From Nitrospira sp. (GTDB lineage: Bacteria > Nitrospirota > Nitrospiria > Nitrospirales > Nitrospiraceae): a stretch of DNA of 6,059 nucleotides. Location of the stretch: the NCBI GenBank assembly GCA_025361385.1, contig JANYAJ010000527.1, positions 1 to 6,059 on the forward strand. Reading direction: 5' to 3'. Numbering within the stretch: the first letter of the stretch is position 1; the number at the start of each line of letters is the position of its first letter. A program made the translations under genes and the position numbers. Shown here piece by piece: positions 1 to 5,241 of the stretch. The notes beneath the pieces are model-generated. The model saw nothing but the letters and a program-made list of their open reading frames with translations. It had not been told where the DNA came from and did no database searches.

Positions 1-1
1 A

Positions 2-649
2 CCGATCGGCGGGAGCATCTGGGCGGGGGTCAGGTTGGCGCTCTCGTCGCCCTATCTTCTGGGCATCTGTCTCTATCTGTTTTTCCTGACGACGACCGCG
101 ACGTTCTTGTATCTGGAGCAAATGCGGCTGGTGAGTGAACAGATTCCCTCCCCGCAAGGGCGTACCCGTTTGTTTGCGCTCATCGATTTGGTTGTGAACG
201 TGCTGACATTTCTCGTTCAGATGACCGTCACGAGTCGTATGATCAGTCGGTTTGGGTTGGTATCGGCGCTGGTCGTGCTTCCCGTTGCGAGCGCCGTGGG
301 GTTTAGTCTGATTGCCGTCATGCCGTTCCTCGTCGCCTTTGTGCTCTTTACCATCGTGCGGCGAGTCGGGGAATATGCCATCGCCAAGCCCGCGCGCGAG
401 GTGTTGTTTACGGTGGTGAGTCGGGAGGAGAAATATAAGGCCAAGAATTTTATCGATACCGCGGTCTCACGCGGAGGCGATGCGACGACGGGCTGGATGG
501 TGAGCGGAGTGAAGACGTTGGGTGTCACGGCGGGGCAGATGGCCTGGGTTCTGGTCCCACTGGCCCTGTTCTGGGGATGGGTTGGATGGCGCGTCGCCCG
601 TGAAGAAGAGCGGCTAAGACTTCTGAAGATCTCGGGCGGTTCGGCATAG
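2..649 (+). CDS. Nucleotide-transporter-like MFS membrane protein, C-terminal part (5' end outside window)
   Basis: The reading frame is open from the first full codon of the window to TAG at 647-649, so the gene starts upstream; a TTG at 35 is only an internal Leu codon. About 215 residues are visible. They contain several hydrophobic stretches that look like membrane helices: roughly residues 16-35, 60-80, 85-125 (probably two helices) and 180-200. A short charged tail (REEERLRLLK) probably lies in the cytoplasm. Between the last helices is the segment YKAKNFIDTAVSRGGD (from about residue 145), preceded by AKPAREVLFTVVSREE. I associate this pattern with bacterial relatives of the Npt1/Npt2 (Tlc) ATP/ADP translocases, often annotated as nucleotide transporters or MFS proteins. 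Family membership is from memory of the motif. The substrate cannot be read from the sequence, and free-living bacteria with such proteins do not necessarily exchange ATP. proA follows 97 nt downstream with its own promoter. Confidence 0.75.
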   Translation, partial: PIGGSIWAGVRLALSSPYLLGICLYLFFLTTTATFLYLEQMRLVSEQIPSPQGRTRLFALIDLVVNVLTFLVQMTVTSRMISRFGLVSALVVLPVASAVGFSLIAVMPFLVAFVLFTIVRRVGEYAIAKPAREVLFTVVSREEKYKAKNFIDTAVSRGGDATTGWMVSGVKTLGVTAGQMAWVLVPLALFWGWVGWRVAREEERLRLLKISGGSA

Positions 650-654
650 TCCTG

Positions 655-684
655 TTTACTGTCAGAAAAAACGCATGTTATAGT
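655..684 (+). promoter_or_regulatory. Likely sigma70 promoter of the proA-like gene, extended -10
   Basis: A -10 box TATAGT (679-684, five of six consensus bases) is preceded by TGT, giving an extended -10 (TGnTATAGT). A weaker -35, TTTACT at 655-660, lies 18 nt upstream. The start codon at 747 would then follow a leader of roughly 55 nt. No terminator-like hairpin with a T-run is visible between the transporter stop and this site, so read-through from upstream is also possible. Confidence 0.55.
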
Positions 685-746
685 CTCCCGTTCGTTCTGC
701 CGCATGGATCGTGTTGGGTCACGCTTTACGTCTCACGAGGATTAAA

Positions 747-2111
747 ATGCCTGAGGTTCCAGTTAAGCTATACATTGATAAGGTATTGAAAGAATGTCGT
801 AATGCCGTACGGCAACTTGCGTTGCTCTCTGGCCCTGTGAAAGAGAAGGCGCTACGTGCAATGGCGGATCGATTGGCGGCTGACGAAGACATCATTCTGG
901 CGGCGAACGAAAAAGATGTGGATGCGGTCGGGAAGTCTTTTGAAGCCGACGTCATGAAAGATCGAATGAAAGCGGCCGTCGCCCGCTTGCGTATGACGAC
1001 GGACGATATCAAGGACATGGTTGAGCGCCTCCGCATGATCGCGGACCTGCCCGACCCAGTCGGTGCCGTGACGTCTCGCTGGGAACGACCGGACGGACTG
1101 CAAGTCAGCCGTGTGCGTGTTCCGATTGGAGTGATCGGTGTCATCTCAGAACTGAGTCCGCTCATTACGGTGGAGTCGATTGCGCTCTGTTTCAAATCGG
1201 GCAATCTCTGTGTGTTTCGTGGCGCGCCGGAATGGGGGCTGACGCAACAGGCGATCGGGACGGGACTGCGCGAAGCTGCGGAAGCGAACGGGGTGCCGGC
1301 CGGCGCATGGATCATCATCGACCGTCCTGAAAAAGAGGTGGCGGTCGAGCTGATCCGGTCCGGCAAGAGTCTCGATGCGATCATTCCGCGTGGCGGGGCC
1401 GGCCTCCGCAAAGCCGTGGTCGAACAGGCCAAGATGCCGGTGCTTTGCAACGATGGCGGGCTCACGTATATGTATGTGGATGCCGACACCGATATGCCGA
1501 TGGCGCAAAACGTGGCGATTAGTTCCAAAGTGCAGAAGGCCATTGCGTCGAACTCGATGGACACGCTGCTGGTGCAGCAGGTCATCGGGCGACAGTTTCT
1601 CCCTCCACTGATCAACCGCATGCTGGAAGAATTTAAGGTCGAGGTGCGAGCTTGCCCCAAGACGATGGCGTTGATGGGGCAAATGGCAATGACCGGACAT
1701 GCCTCCATTATCCCGGCCAAGGAGGAAGATTGGCAGACCCAATTTCAGGGACCTGTGCTGGCGGTCAAAATGGTCGCGAACCTGGATGAGGCCTTGGCGC
1801 ATATCGTGGCGCATGGCCCCTGTCTCACTGCCGTGATCGCGACGACAAGTTATGAGTCGGCCATGCGGTTCACGCGCGAAGTGGATGCCAGCGCCGTCTT
1901 CGTGAATGCGTCGTCCCGGCTTAATGCCGGCGACAGCTACGGGATGGGCGCCGATATCGGGCTCAGTGGCTCGCGTCTCCATGCCAAGGGGCCGATTGGG
2001 CTTGAGCAATTGACCTGCGAAAAGTATGTGTCGTTCGGCTCAGGTCAGTTGCGTTTCCCACACCCGGTGCCGGAGACGTATTTTGACGCCATCATGCTCA
2101 AAAGGCCGTAG
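747..2111 (+). CDS. proA: ProA-family protein (gamma-glutamyl phosphate reductase homologue) with Ser at the catalytic Cys position
   Basis: The 454-residue product is related along its whole length to glutamate-5-semialdehyde dehydrogenase (ProA), the NADPH-dependent second enzyme of proline synthesis in the cytoplasm. Family landmarks include PIGVIGVI (about 126-133), the IPRGGAGLRK region, the TLLV block after the active site, EVDASAVFVNASSR, and LHAKGPIGLEQLT near the end. I chose ATG 747 rather than the in-frame GTG at 711 because a GAGG at 737-740 sits six bases before it and nothing in the 12 extra residues looks family-like. The protein is longer than the E. coli enzyme (417 residues), with about 8 extra residues at the N-terminus and about 20 at the C-terminus (ending AIMLKRP). 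The active-site segment that reads RPSTCN in E. coli reads KAIASN here: residue 268 is Ser (TCG, 1548-1550), not Cys. The conserved YEARPN segment reads SELSPL (134-139). Fold and family are clear; the enzyme activity is doubtful. It may be a paralogue with another role, and the symbol marks homology only. A repeat begins 4 nt after the stop. Confidence 0.85.
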   Translation: MPEVPVKLYIDKVLKECRNAVRQLALLSGPVKEKALRAMADRLAADEDIILAANEKDVDAVGKSFEADVMKDRMKAAVARLRMTTDDIKDMVERLRMIADLPDPVGAVTSRWERPDGLQVSRVRVPIGVIGVISELSPLITVESIALCFKSGNLCVFRGAPEWGLTQQAIGTGLREAAEANGVPAGAWIIIDRPEKEVAVELIRSGKSLDAIIPRGGAGLRKAVVEQAKMPVLCNDGGLTYMYVDADTDMPMAQNVAISSKVQKAIASNSMDTLLVQQVIGRQFLPPLINRMLEEFKVEVRACPKTMALMGQMAMTGHASIIPAKEEDWQTQFQGPVLAVKMVANLDEALAHIVAHGPCLTAVIATTSYESAMRFTREVDASAVFVNASSRLNAGDSYGMGADIGLSGSRLHAKGPIGLEQLTCEKYVSFGSGQLRFPHPVPETYFDAIMLKRP

Positions 2112-2114
2112 GCG

Positions 2115-2231
2115 CCTGCTGAACAGGCTCCCCAGCTTCGTTCTCGGCTCATCGAAATCCTCAACGTACCCCAAGGGTACGCCTCCGGTTTCGACTTACC
2201 TGCGGCCTCGCTGGAAAACCTGTTGAGCAGG
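2115..2231 (+). repeat. Long imperfect palindrome, copy A of a two-copy repeat family
   Basis: The ends pair as an outer stem: CCTGCTGAACAGG (2115-2127) with CCTGTTGAGCAGG (2219-2231), 12 of 13 positions. The centre forms a 7-bp hairpin, CGTACCC (2165-2171) with GGGTACG (2175-2181), loop CAA. Flanking arms around 2150-2159 and 2187-2196 (ATCGAAATCC with GGTTTCGACT) also pair partly. The element is clearly related to the one at 3436-3557, sharing blocks such as TCCTCAACGTA, ACGCCTCCGGT, CTGCGGCCT and GCTGGA. It starts just after the proA stop and ends 18 nt before the methyltransferase start, so it probably serves as the 3' end of one transcript and part of the 5' leader of the next. It could be a REP/MITE-like mobile repeat; no transposase is visible. 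Confidence 0.85.
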
Positions 2232-2249
2232 CGGGCCAAGGCTGCATTC

Positions 2250-3434
2250 ATGACCAACGACTCACGGGTGCCATCGCTCCATTCACATTTGGCTTGGTGG
2301 GGTCTCCGGCAGTTCACGTCGGACGAGGCCTATTTCCAGTGGCAGCGGGAAACGCTCTCTTCTGAAGACCTCACAACGTTACATCGGCAGGTGGAAGAGA
2401 AGCGTCGTGGATCTGCTGCCGACGAGATCGCATTTTACGATGCCACGGCCCATCCGAATATCCTGCCGGTTCTGTATAGTCAACGGTACGACTATTATCT
2501 TGCCATCGGCCTTCGCGTCGCGGATCGCATCGGTGTGGCCCGATCTATATTGGATGTGGGCTGTGGGGTCGGCATCCTCACGACGTTCTATGCGAAGCAG
2601 CACCCCGACAAGACTTTCGTCGGAATCGATCGCTCGCCTGTCTCAATTGAACGTGCGCAAGAACGAGCTCAAGCCCTGGGCCTGACCAATGTGCGATTCG
2701 ACTGTCTCGATCTCGAGCACATCGCGTCCAATCCCTCCTATGATCTGATCCTTGCCACGCATGCCCTGGTGCAAGCGGAACAGGACCCTGGTCTTCCCAG
2801 TCGCAGTTGGAGCACCTTCGAGCGTGTCAGGGAGAGTCATCAGCAGGCAGACTTTGAGAGGCGAACAGGAATCGGCACGAGGCTTGATTGTCTGAGCCCG
2901 CGGCTCTCGATCAATGGGCGCATGATCCTGTTTGAGAAAACCCGTCAGCTGGCGAGGCGAATCCCGTTACAACGGGCTGTGGCTGCACGAGGGTTTGATC
3001 TGATCGAGCCGCCGGAATCGATTCGCTACCGGCTCGTCGAAGAAGTTGCCGACGATGGCCCCCTGTATCTGTTGGGGAGGGGAATATCGCGTCCCCTTCA
3101 TTGGGATGAATCACCAGAGCCAGACGAAGGTCGTCCGTTCGATCGAACGAAGCTGGAACCAGGCTCAGCCGATCCTGGCGTGCCGCTCTATGAGAACCAT
3201 TGGCCTTCTGCACAAATGGTCTGGGAACAATTGCGCGACAAGAAGGTTCTTCACGAGACGACGAGGCAGGAGCCGGATGGCCGTCAACTGCATGTCGAGC
3301 TTGGGCAGGCAGCGGAGGGGATCTATCTTTATTGTGCCAACACGTTGGATCAACGCCAGTTGGTGCTTGTTGTGCCAGCCCGCAGGGCCATGTTGGAGTC
3401 GTACTATAGAGACATTGCCAGCGGTGAGCCCTAG
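2250..3434 (+). CDS. Class I SAM-dependent methyltransferase with uncharacterised C-terminal region
   Basis: The 394-residue product has a Rossmann-type methyltransferase core at about residues 95-280. Motif I is LDVGCGVG (101-108). The second strand ends in FVGIDRS, with acidic Asp127 placed to bind the SAM ribose. A YDLILATHAL segment follows at 164-173, and LSINGRMILFEK matches the usual late strand before the C-terminal sheet (RGFDLIEP). The N-terminal 90 or so residues are probably helical (WWGLRQFTSDEAYFQWQRE and onward) and may cap the active site. Residues from about 285 to the end (YENHWPSAQMVWEQL, later YLYCANTLDQRQLVLVVPARR) are not part of the core and I do not recognise them; they may be a substrate or partner domain. 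The start is ATG 2250 with a modest AAGG at 2238-2241, 8 nt upstream; a TTG at 2223 lies inside the repeat and is less likely. The substrate is unknown. The gene sits between two copies of the same palindromic repeat. Confidence 0.8.
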   Translation: MTNDSRVPSLHSHLAWWGLRQFTSDEAYFQWQRETLSSEDLTTLHRQVEEKRRGSAADEIAFYDATAHPNILPVLYSQRYDYYLAIGLRVADRIGVARSILDVGCGVGILTTFYAKQHPDKTFVGIDRSPVSIERAQERAQALGLTNVRFDCLDLEHIASNPSYDLILATHALVQAEQDPGLPSRSWSTFERVRESHQQADFERRTGIGTRLDCLSPRLSINGRMILFEKTRQLARRIPLQRAVAARGFDLIEPPESIRYRLVEEVADDGPLYLLGRGISRPLHWDESPEPDEGRPFDRTKLEPGSADPGVPLYENHWPSAQMVWEQLRDKKVLHETTRQEPDGRQLHVELGQAAEGIYLYCANTLDQRQLVLVVPARRAMLESYYRDIASGEP

Positions 3435-3435
3435 C

Positions 3436-3557
3436 GGATGCTGAAAAAGTCCGCCAGCGGCGTTCTCACCTCGAAAGCATCCTCAACGTAGCCTAAAGGC
3501 TACGCCTCCGGTGCTTTTATCGGCTGCGGCCTTGCTGGACGGCCTTTTTGAGCATCC
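3436..3557 (+). repeat. Long imperfect palindrome, copy B of the repeat family
   Basis: The outer stem is GGATGCTGAAAAAG (3436-3449) with CTTTTTGAGCATCC (3544-3557), 13 of 14 positions paired. The central hairpin is CGTAGCC (3487-3493) with GGCTACG (3498-3504), loop TAAA. Further partial pairing joins GTCCGCCAGC (3449-3458) with GCTGGACGGC (3534-3543), and CGAAAGCAT with GTGCTTTT. The element begins one base after the TAG of the methyltransferase gene and has the same orientation as copy A. The CTTTTTG run on its right arm could let the structure act as a transcription terminator for the methyltransferase gene; the left arm has a matching A-run, so it could work from the other side too. Confidence 0.88.
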
Positions 3558-3745
3558 TGCTGGATTCTCTTCCCGCTTCAATACAAGCTTCCCGGCACTT
3601 CAAGGGATTTTTATATCACCACTGTTCCCGTAGTCACATTGATGACATGAAGAATGTCCCCGCTGTTCAATGGCCGATGCAGCAGGTCTCCTCTGAGATT
3701 CTGCCAGCGTGGTGTTGATGAGAACGGTGGGTGAGCCGAAGTCGT
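3558..3745. other. Intergenic region with no supported gene
   Basis: This stretch lies between repeat copy B and the end of the toxin gene. On the minus strand the toxin frame reopens right after its stop and stays open for 44 codons to TAA at 3611-3613, ending GDILHVINVTTGTVVI. It has no start codon context of its own and I cannot name it. It may be a remnant or chance. I see no hairpin with a T-run that would clearly terminate the toxin transcript. Confidence 0.4.
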
Positions 3746-4006
3746 TCAGGATCGAGGGACCGGTGTCCGCACGCTATGCTTGATGGCGAGCACGATGAGA
3801 TCGTTGTCACGAATTGCGTAGATAATCCGATAGTCGCCGTCGCGGACTCGATAGAGATGGTCTTCGCCTTCGAGCGTGGTGACGCCTGGGGGTCGCGGAT
3901 GATTCTTAATGGCATTGAGCCATTTCACGAGGGCCTTCCGAAGCGGTTTCTCAACTGCTCTGAGTTGTTGTTCGGCTGATGGGGCAAGGAGAATGGTGGA
4001 GATCAT
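3746..4006 (-). CDS. RelE/ParE-family toxin of a type II toxin-antitoxin pair
   Basis: The 86-residue protein has the small basic RelE/ParE layout: ILLAPSAEQQLRAVEKPLRKAL (strand, then helices), a NHPRPPGV turn, then LEGEDHLYRVRDGDYRIIYAI and the final strand LIVLAIKH. In this superfamily RelE-type members cut mRNA at the ribosome and ParE-type members poison gyrase; the sequence does not decide between them. Known family tails usually read HR followed by a Tyr (as in HRREVYR), whereas this one ends HSVRTPVPRS with no Tyr. The tail residue is important in RelE-type mRNases, so activity or mechanism may differ. The ATG at 4004-4006 lies 9 nt after the antitoxin stop, with no clear Shine-Dalgarno site, which fits translation coupled to the antitoxin. 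The product would be cytoplasmic and neutralised by the upstream partner. Confidence 0.82.
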   Translation of the reverse strand: MISTILLAPSAEQQLRAVEKPLRKALVKWLNAIKNHPRPPGVTTLEGEDHLYRVRDGDYRIIYAIRDNDLIVLAIKHSVRTPVPRS

Positions 4007-4015
4007 CTGGTGCTA

Positions 4016-4270
4016 TCAGAGTCCCAATTCTTTCAGAATCGCATCGAGCGACTGAGCGCCCTTCTTGTTGGCCTGGGCTAACGCGGCTCGGGCATCGACA
4101 AGATCGATACGGTTTTCGAGCGCCTCCAGGAGCCGCAGGTCCTCAATGGGCACGACCGCGGCGACGGCTCGGCCACGCCGGCGCAACAGCACACGTTCGC
4201 TGCTGAATGCGGCACGGTTGATCGCATCGGCAAACGCCTCACGCTCTTTATTGCCCTCTGGATTTCCCAT
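4016..4270 (-). CDS. Phd/YefM-family antitoxin
   Basis: The 84-residue protein matches the Phd/YefM plan. An N-terminal region (FADAINRAAFSSERVLLRRR) leads into the characteristic strand GRAVAAVVPIEDLRLLEAL (about 33-51), which forms the DNA-binding dimer fold in this family. A helical, less conserved C-terminal tail (to KELGL) is the usual toxin-binding part. The start ATG at 4268-4270 has a full AGGAGG (4277-4282) six bases upstream, much stronger than anything before the toxin, consistent with antitoxin made in excess. Antitoxin first and toxin second, 9 nt apart, is the standard arrangement. In this family the antitoxin, alone or with toxin, represses its own promoter. The extreme N-terminus (GNPEGNKERE) is unusually polar for the family. 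Confidence 0.82.
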   Translation of the reverse strand: MGNPEGNKEREAFADAINRAAFSSERVLLRRRGRAVAAVVPIEDLRLLEALENRIDLVDARAALAQANKKGAQSLDAILKELGL

Positions 4271-4293
4271 CGCGCTCCTCCTGATGGATCCTG

Positions 4294-4308
4294 CTGTCGG
4301 ATGGACAG
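4294..4308. promoter_or_regulatory. Inverted repeat in the antitoxin leader, possible operator
   Basis: CTGTC and GACAG form a perfect 5-bp inverted repeat around a 5-bp centre. A second small one, ATTC-TTC-GAAT, overlaps 4309-4319. Both lie between the presumed promoter and the ribosome binding site of the toxin-antitoxin operon, where autoregulatory operators of Phd-type antitoxins are often found. The repeats are short, so the regulatory role is inferred from position. Confidence 0.3.
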
Positions 4309-4316
4309 ATTCTTCG

Positions 4317-4355
4317 AATGATGCAAGCTGTACAGGGGGCAGGAAGCGAAGTCAA
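4317..4355 (-). promoter_or_regulatory. Likely promoter of the toxin-antitoxin operon, sharing a 39-bp element with 5170-5208
   Basis: Read on the minus strand, TTGACT (4355-4350) is followed after exactly 17 nt by TACAGC (4332-4327), a good -35 with a modest -10. TGCATCATT follows at 4325-4317, near the expected transcription start. The antitoxin ATG is 46 nt further on. The same blocks with the same spacing occur before the 58-codon gene. Confidence 0.5.
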
Positions 4356-4383
4356 CCGATGAGAGCAGGTCGCCGGCCCTATT

Positions 4384-4402
4384 CCAATTTTTTTGTAATT
4401 GG
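4384..4402. promoter_or_regulatory. AT-rich inverted repeat in the divergent intergenic region
   Basis: CCAATT and AATTGG flank a T-rich 7-base centre. It sits between the divergent toxin-antitoxin promoter and the lysine-rich peptide gene. It could be an operator or, on the plus strand, part of the promoter region: a TATGAA at 4405-4410 with TTCCAA at 4382-4387 gives a weak -10/-35 with 17-nt spacing. Neither reading is strong. Confidence 0.25.
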
Positions 4403-4472
4403 GGTATGAAGAGGGGGTGGCGATTGCATCGCGGTCCCACATGACTCATCCACATATCAGAGGAGAGACTCC

Positions 4473-4568
4473 ATGGCTAAGGGCATGACGCAGAAGAAAA
4501 ATACCAAGAAGAAACCTGCCACGACGGTGAAGGAAAAGCGCGCCGCCAAGGTTGCCAAGAAGAAGTAA
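4473..4568 (+). CDS. Small lysine-rich basic peptide, 31 residues
   Basis: The product starts MAKGMTQKKN and ends AKVAKKK. Twelve of 31 residues are Lys and one is Arg, against a single Glu, so it is strongly basic. It has no hydrophobic segment, signal peptide or Cys. A clear AGGAGA (4461-4466) lies six bases before the ATG, which is the main reason to call a gene this short. A hairpin follows 10 nt after the stop. The composition resembles the tails of histone H1-like and other nucleic-acid-binding proteins, and short MAKG...KKK peptides exist in various bacteria; binding to DNA, RNA or ribosomes is only a guess. The gene stands alone, divergent from the toxin-antitoxin operon. A longer minus-strand frame across it (4457-4750) has an implausible Arg/His-rich product. 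Confidence 0.7.
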   Translation: MAKGMTQKKNTKKKPATTVKEKRAAKVAKKK

Positions 4569-4578
4569 GACCGTCTGC

Positions 4579-4601
4579 GCTTCGGCCGTTCTGGCCGAAG
4601 C
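4579..4601 (+). terminator. Hairpin after the lysine-rich peptide gene
   Basis: GCTTCGGCC (4579-4587) and GGCCGAAGC (4593-4601) form a perfect 9-bp stem with a 5-base loop, 10 nt after the stop codon. No T-run follows, so it is not a classical intrinsic terminator, but it may protect the 3' end of the message or end transcription with help. Confidence 0.5.
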
Positions 4602-4943
4602 CTCACCCGCTGCGTCCATCGGCGTGCGTTAGCAGCATGCCGCGCATGTCGATGGTTGCGCGCTGGGGTCGTTGCCTTCCAGCCTGTGCCATGCCTGTAT
4701 TGCCGTGATCGCCTTCGCTCACCCCATCGGCTTGCCGTACCCATCATCACGCGCTGGCCATCATTCCTTCAGTGCAGAATCCTGTTTTCAAGACCGCACC
4801 AGGCGAGGCTTCAGCTGACATGAAAATTATGTCGAATATTTTCGCCGTCTGAATGGAGGAGGCAGTCAGGCCCGAGAAGTGGGTATAGAGGGATGACTAT
4901 TGGGCCTATCGTCTCGAAAGGTCTGCGCGAGTCAATGCCCCGA
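4602..4943. other. About 340 bases without a supported gene
   Basis: Short frames exist here (for instance ATG 4821, nine codons, and ATG 4893, 24 codons), but none has a convincing ribosome binding site or recognisable product. A small inverted repeat, CATGC-CGC-GCATG, lies at 4636-4648. I found no tRNA-like cloverleaf, no tandem repeats and no clear terminator for the 58-codon gene that ends at 4944 on the minus strand. Confidence 0.5.
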
Positions 4944-5120
4944 TCACTTTTTCCGGTAGACGTTTAGTCCGACTTTTTCTTCGCGGTCAGGAATGGTCAC
5001 ATTTCCCTCTGTTGAGGCGATGATGATCGTCTTTCCCGAAGCCGAGGGCCCGAACTCTTTGGATAGGTCGACTTTGATGGTCAGTATGGTCCCTGCAATG
5101 GTCATTTCGACGTTTTTCAT
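4944..5120 (-). CDS. Small conserved-looking protein of unknown function, 58 residues
   Basis: The product begins MKNVEMTIAGTILTIKVDLS. It continues with KEFGPSASGKTIIIASTEGN and ends with VTIPDREEKVGLNVYRKK. Alternating hydrophobic residues suggest a small beta-rich fold: a strand pair around residues 5-18, another strand at TIIIAS (about 31-36), and a last strand near GLNVY. SGKTIII resembles a P-loop fragment but lacks the spacing of a Walker A motif, so I do not infer nucleotide binding. I recall short bacterial proteins with LSKEFG-x-SxSGKTIIIASTEGN as a recurrent family of unknown function; this was not checked by a search. There is no signal peptide or membrane segment, so it is probably cytoplasmic. 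AAAGG (5132-5128) lies seven bases before the ATG. A promoter-like element is 49 nt upstream. The gene follows the SUI1-family gene on the same strand after 121 nt and is probably transcribed separately. Confidence 0.8.
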   Translation of the reverse strand: MKNVEMTIAGTILTIKVDLSKEFGPSASGKTIIIASTEGNVTIPDREEKVGLNVYRKK

Positions 5121-5169
5121 GCGGTGGCCTTTCAGTGATGGATGAAGCGTGAGTATGCGTTGTCAGAGT

Positions 5170-5208
5170 AATGATGCATCCTGTACCGTGGACGAGGAAG
5201 GAAGTCAA
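5170..5208 (-). promoter_or_regulatory. Likely promoter of the 58-codon gene, sharing a 39-bp element with 4317-4355
   Basis: On the minus strand TTGACT (5208-5203) is followed after 17 nt by TACAGG (5185-5180) and then TGCATCATT (5178-5170). The start codon of the small gene is 49 nt downstream. The match to the toxin-antitoxin promoter covers TTGACTTC, GTACAG and TGCATCATT with no change in spacing, while the spacer between -35 and -10 differs more. Confidence 0.5.
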
Positions 5209-5241
5209 TCTGACGCGCGCCAGACCGTCTTCGCCTGACGC

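Noticed and set aside
217..705. Minus-strand frame opposite the transporter
   Set aside because: The plus strand has the recognisable membrane protein; the antisense product is Thr/Arg-rich and unlike a protein.
719..2009. Long minus-strand open frames across proA (719-1720 and 1146-2009)
   Set aside because: They are antisense to a gene with clear family similarity; their products are low-complexity Ser/Arg- or His/Arg-rich and have no ribosome binding site of note.
3667..3790. Alternative minus-strand frame reading GHRS near the toxin end, suggesting a frameshifted RelE tail
   Set aside because: The GHRS lies about three residues later than the family position and no Tyr follows at the usual distance, so the match is too weak to call a frameshift.
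4457..4750. Minus-strand frame of 97 codons across the lysine-rich peptide gene
   Set aside because: Its hydrophobic end is just the reverse complement of the Lys codons, and the rest is Arg/His-rich; the plus-strand frame has the ribosome binding site.
4821..4967. Short plus-strand frames (ATG 4821, 4853, 4893)
   Set aside because: Nine to 24 codons, no well-spaced ribosome binding site, no recognisable product; the last overlaps the supported 58-codon gene.
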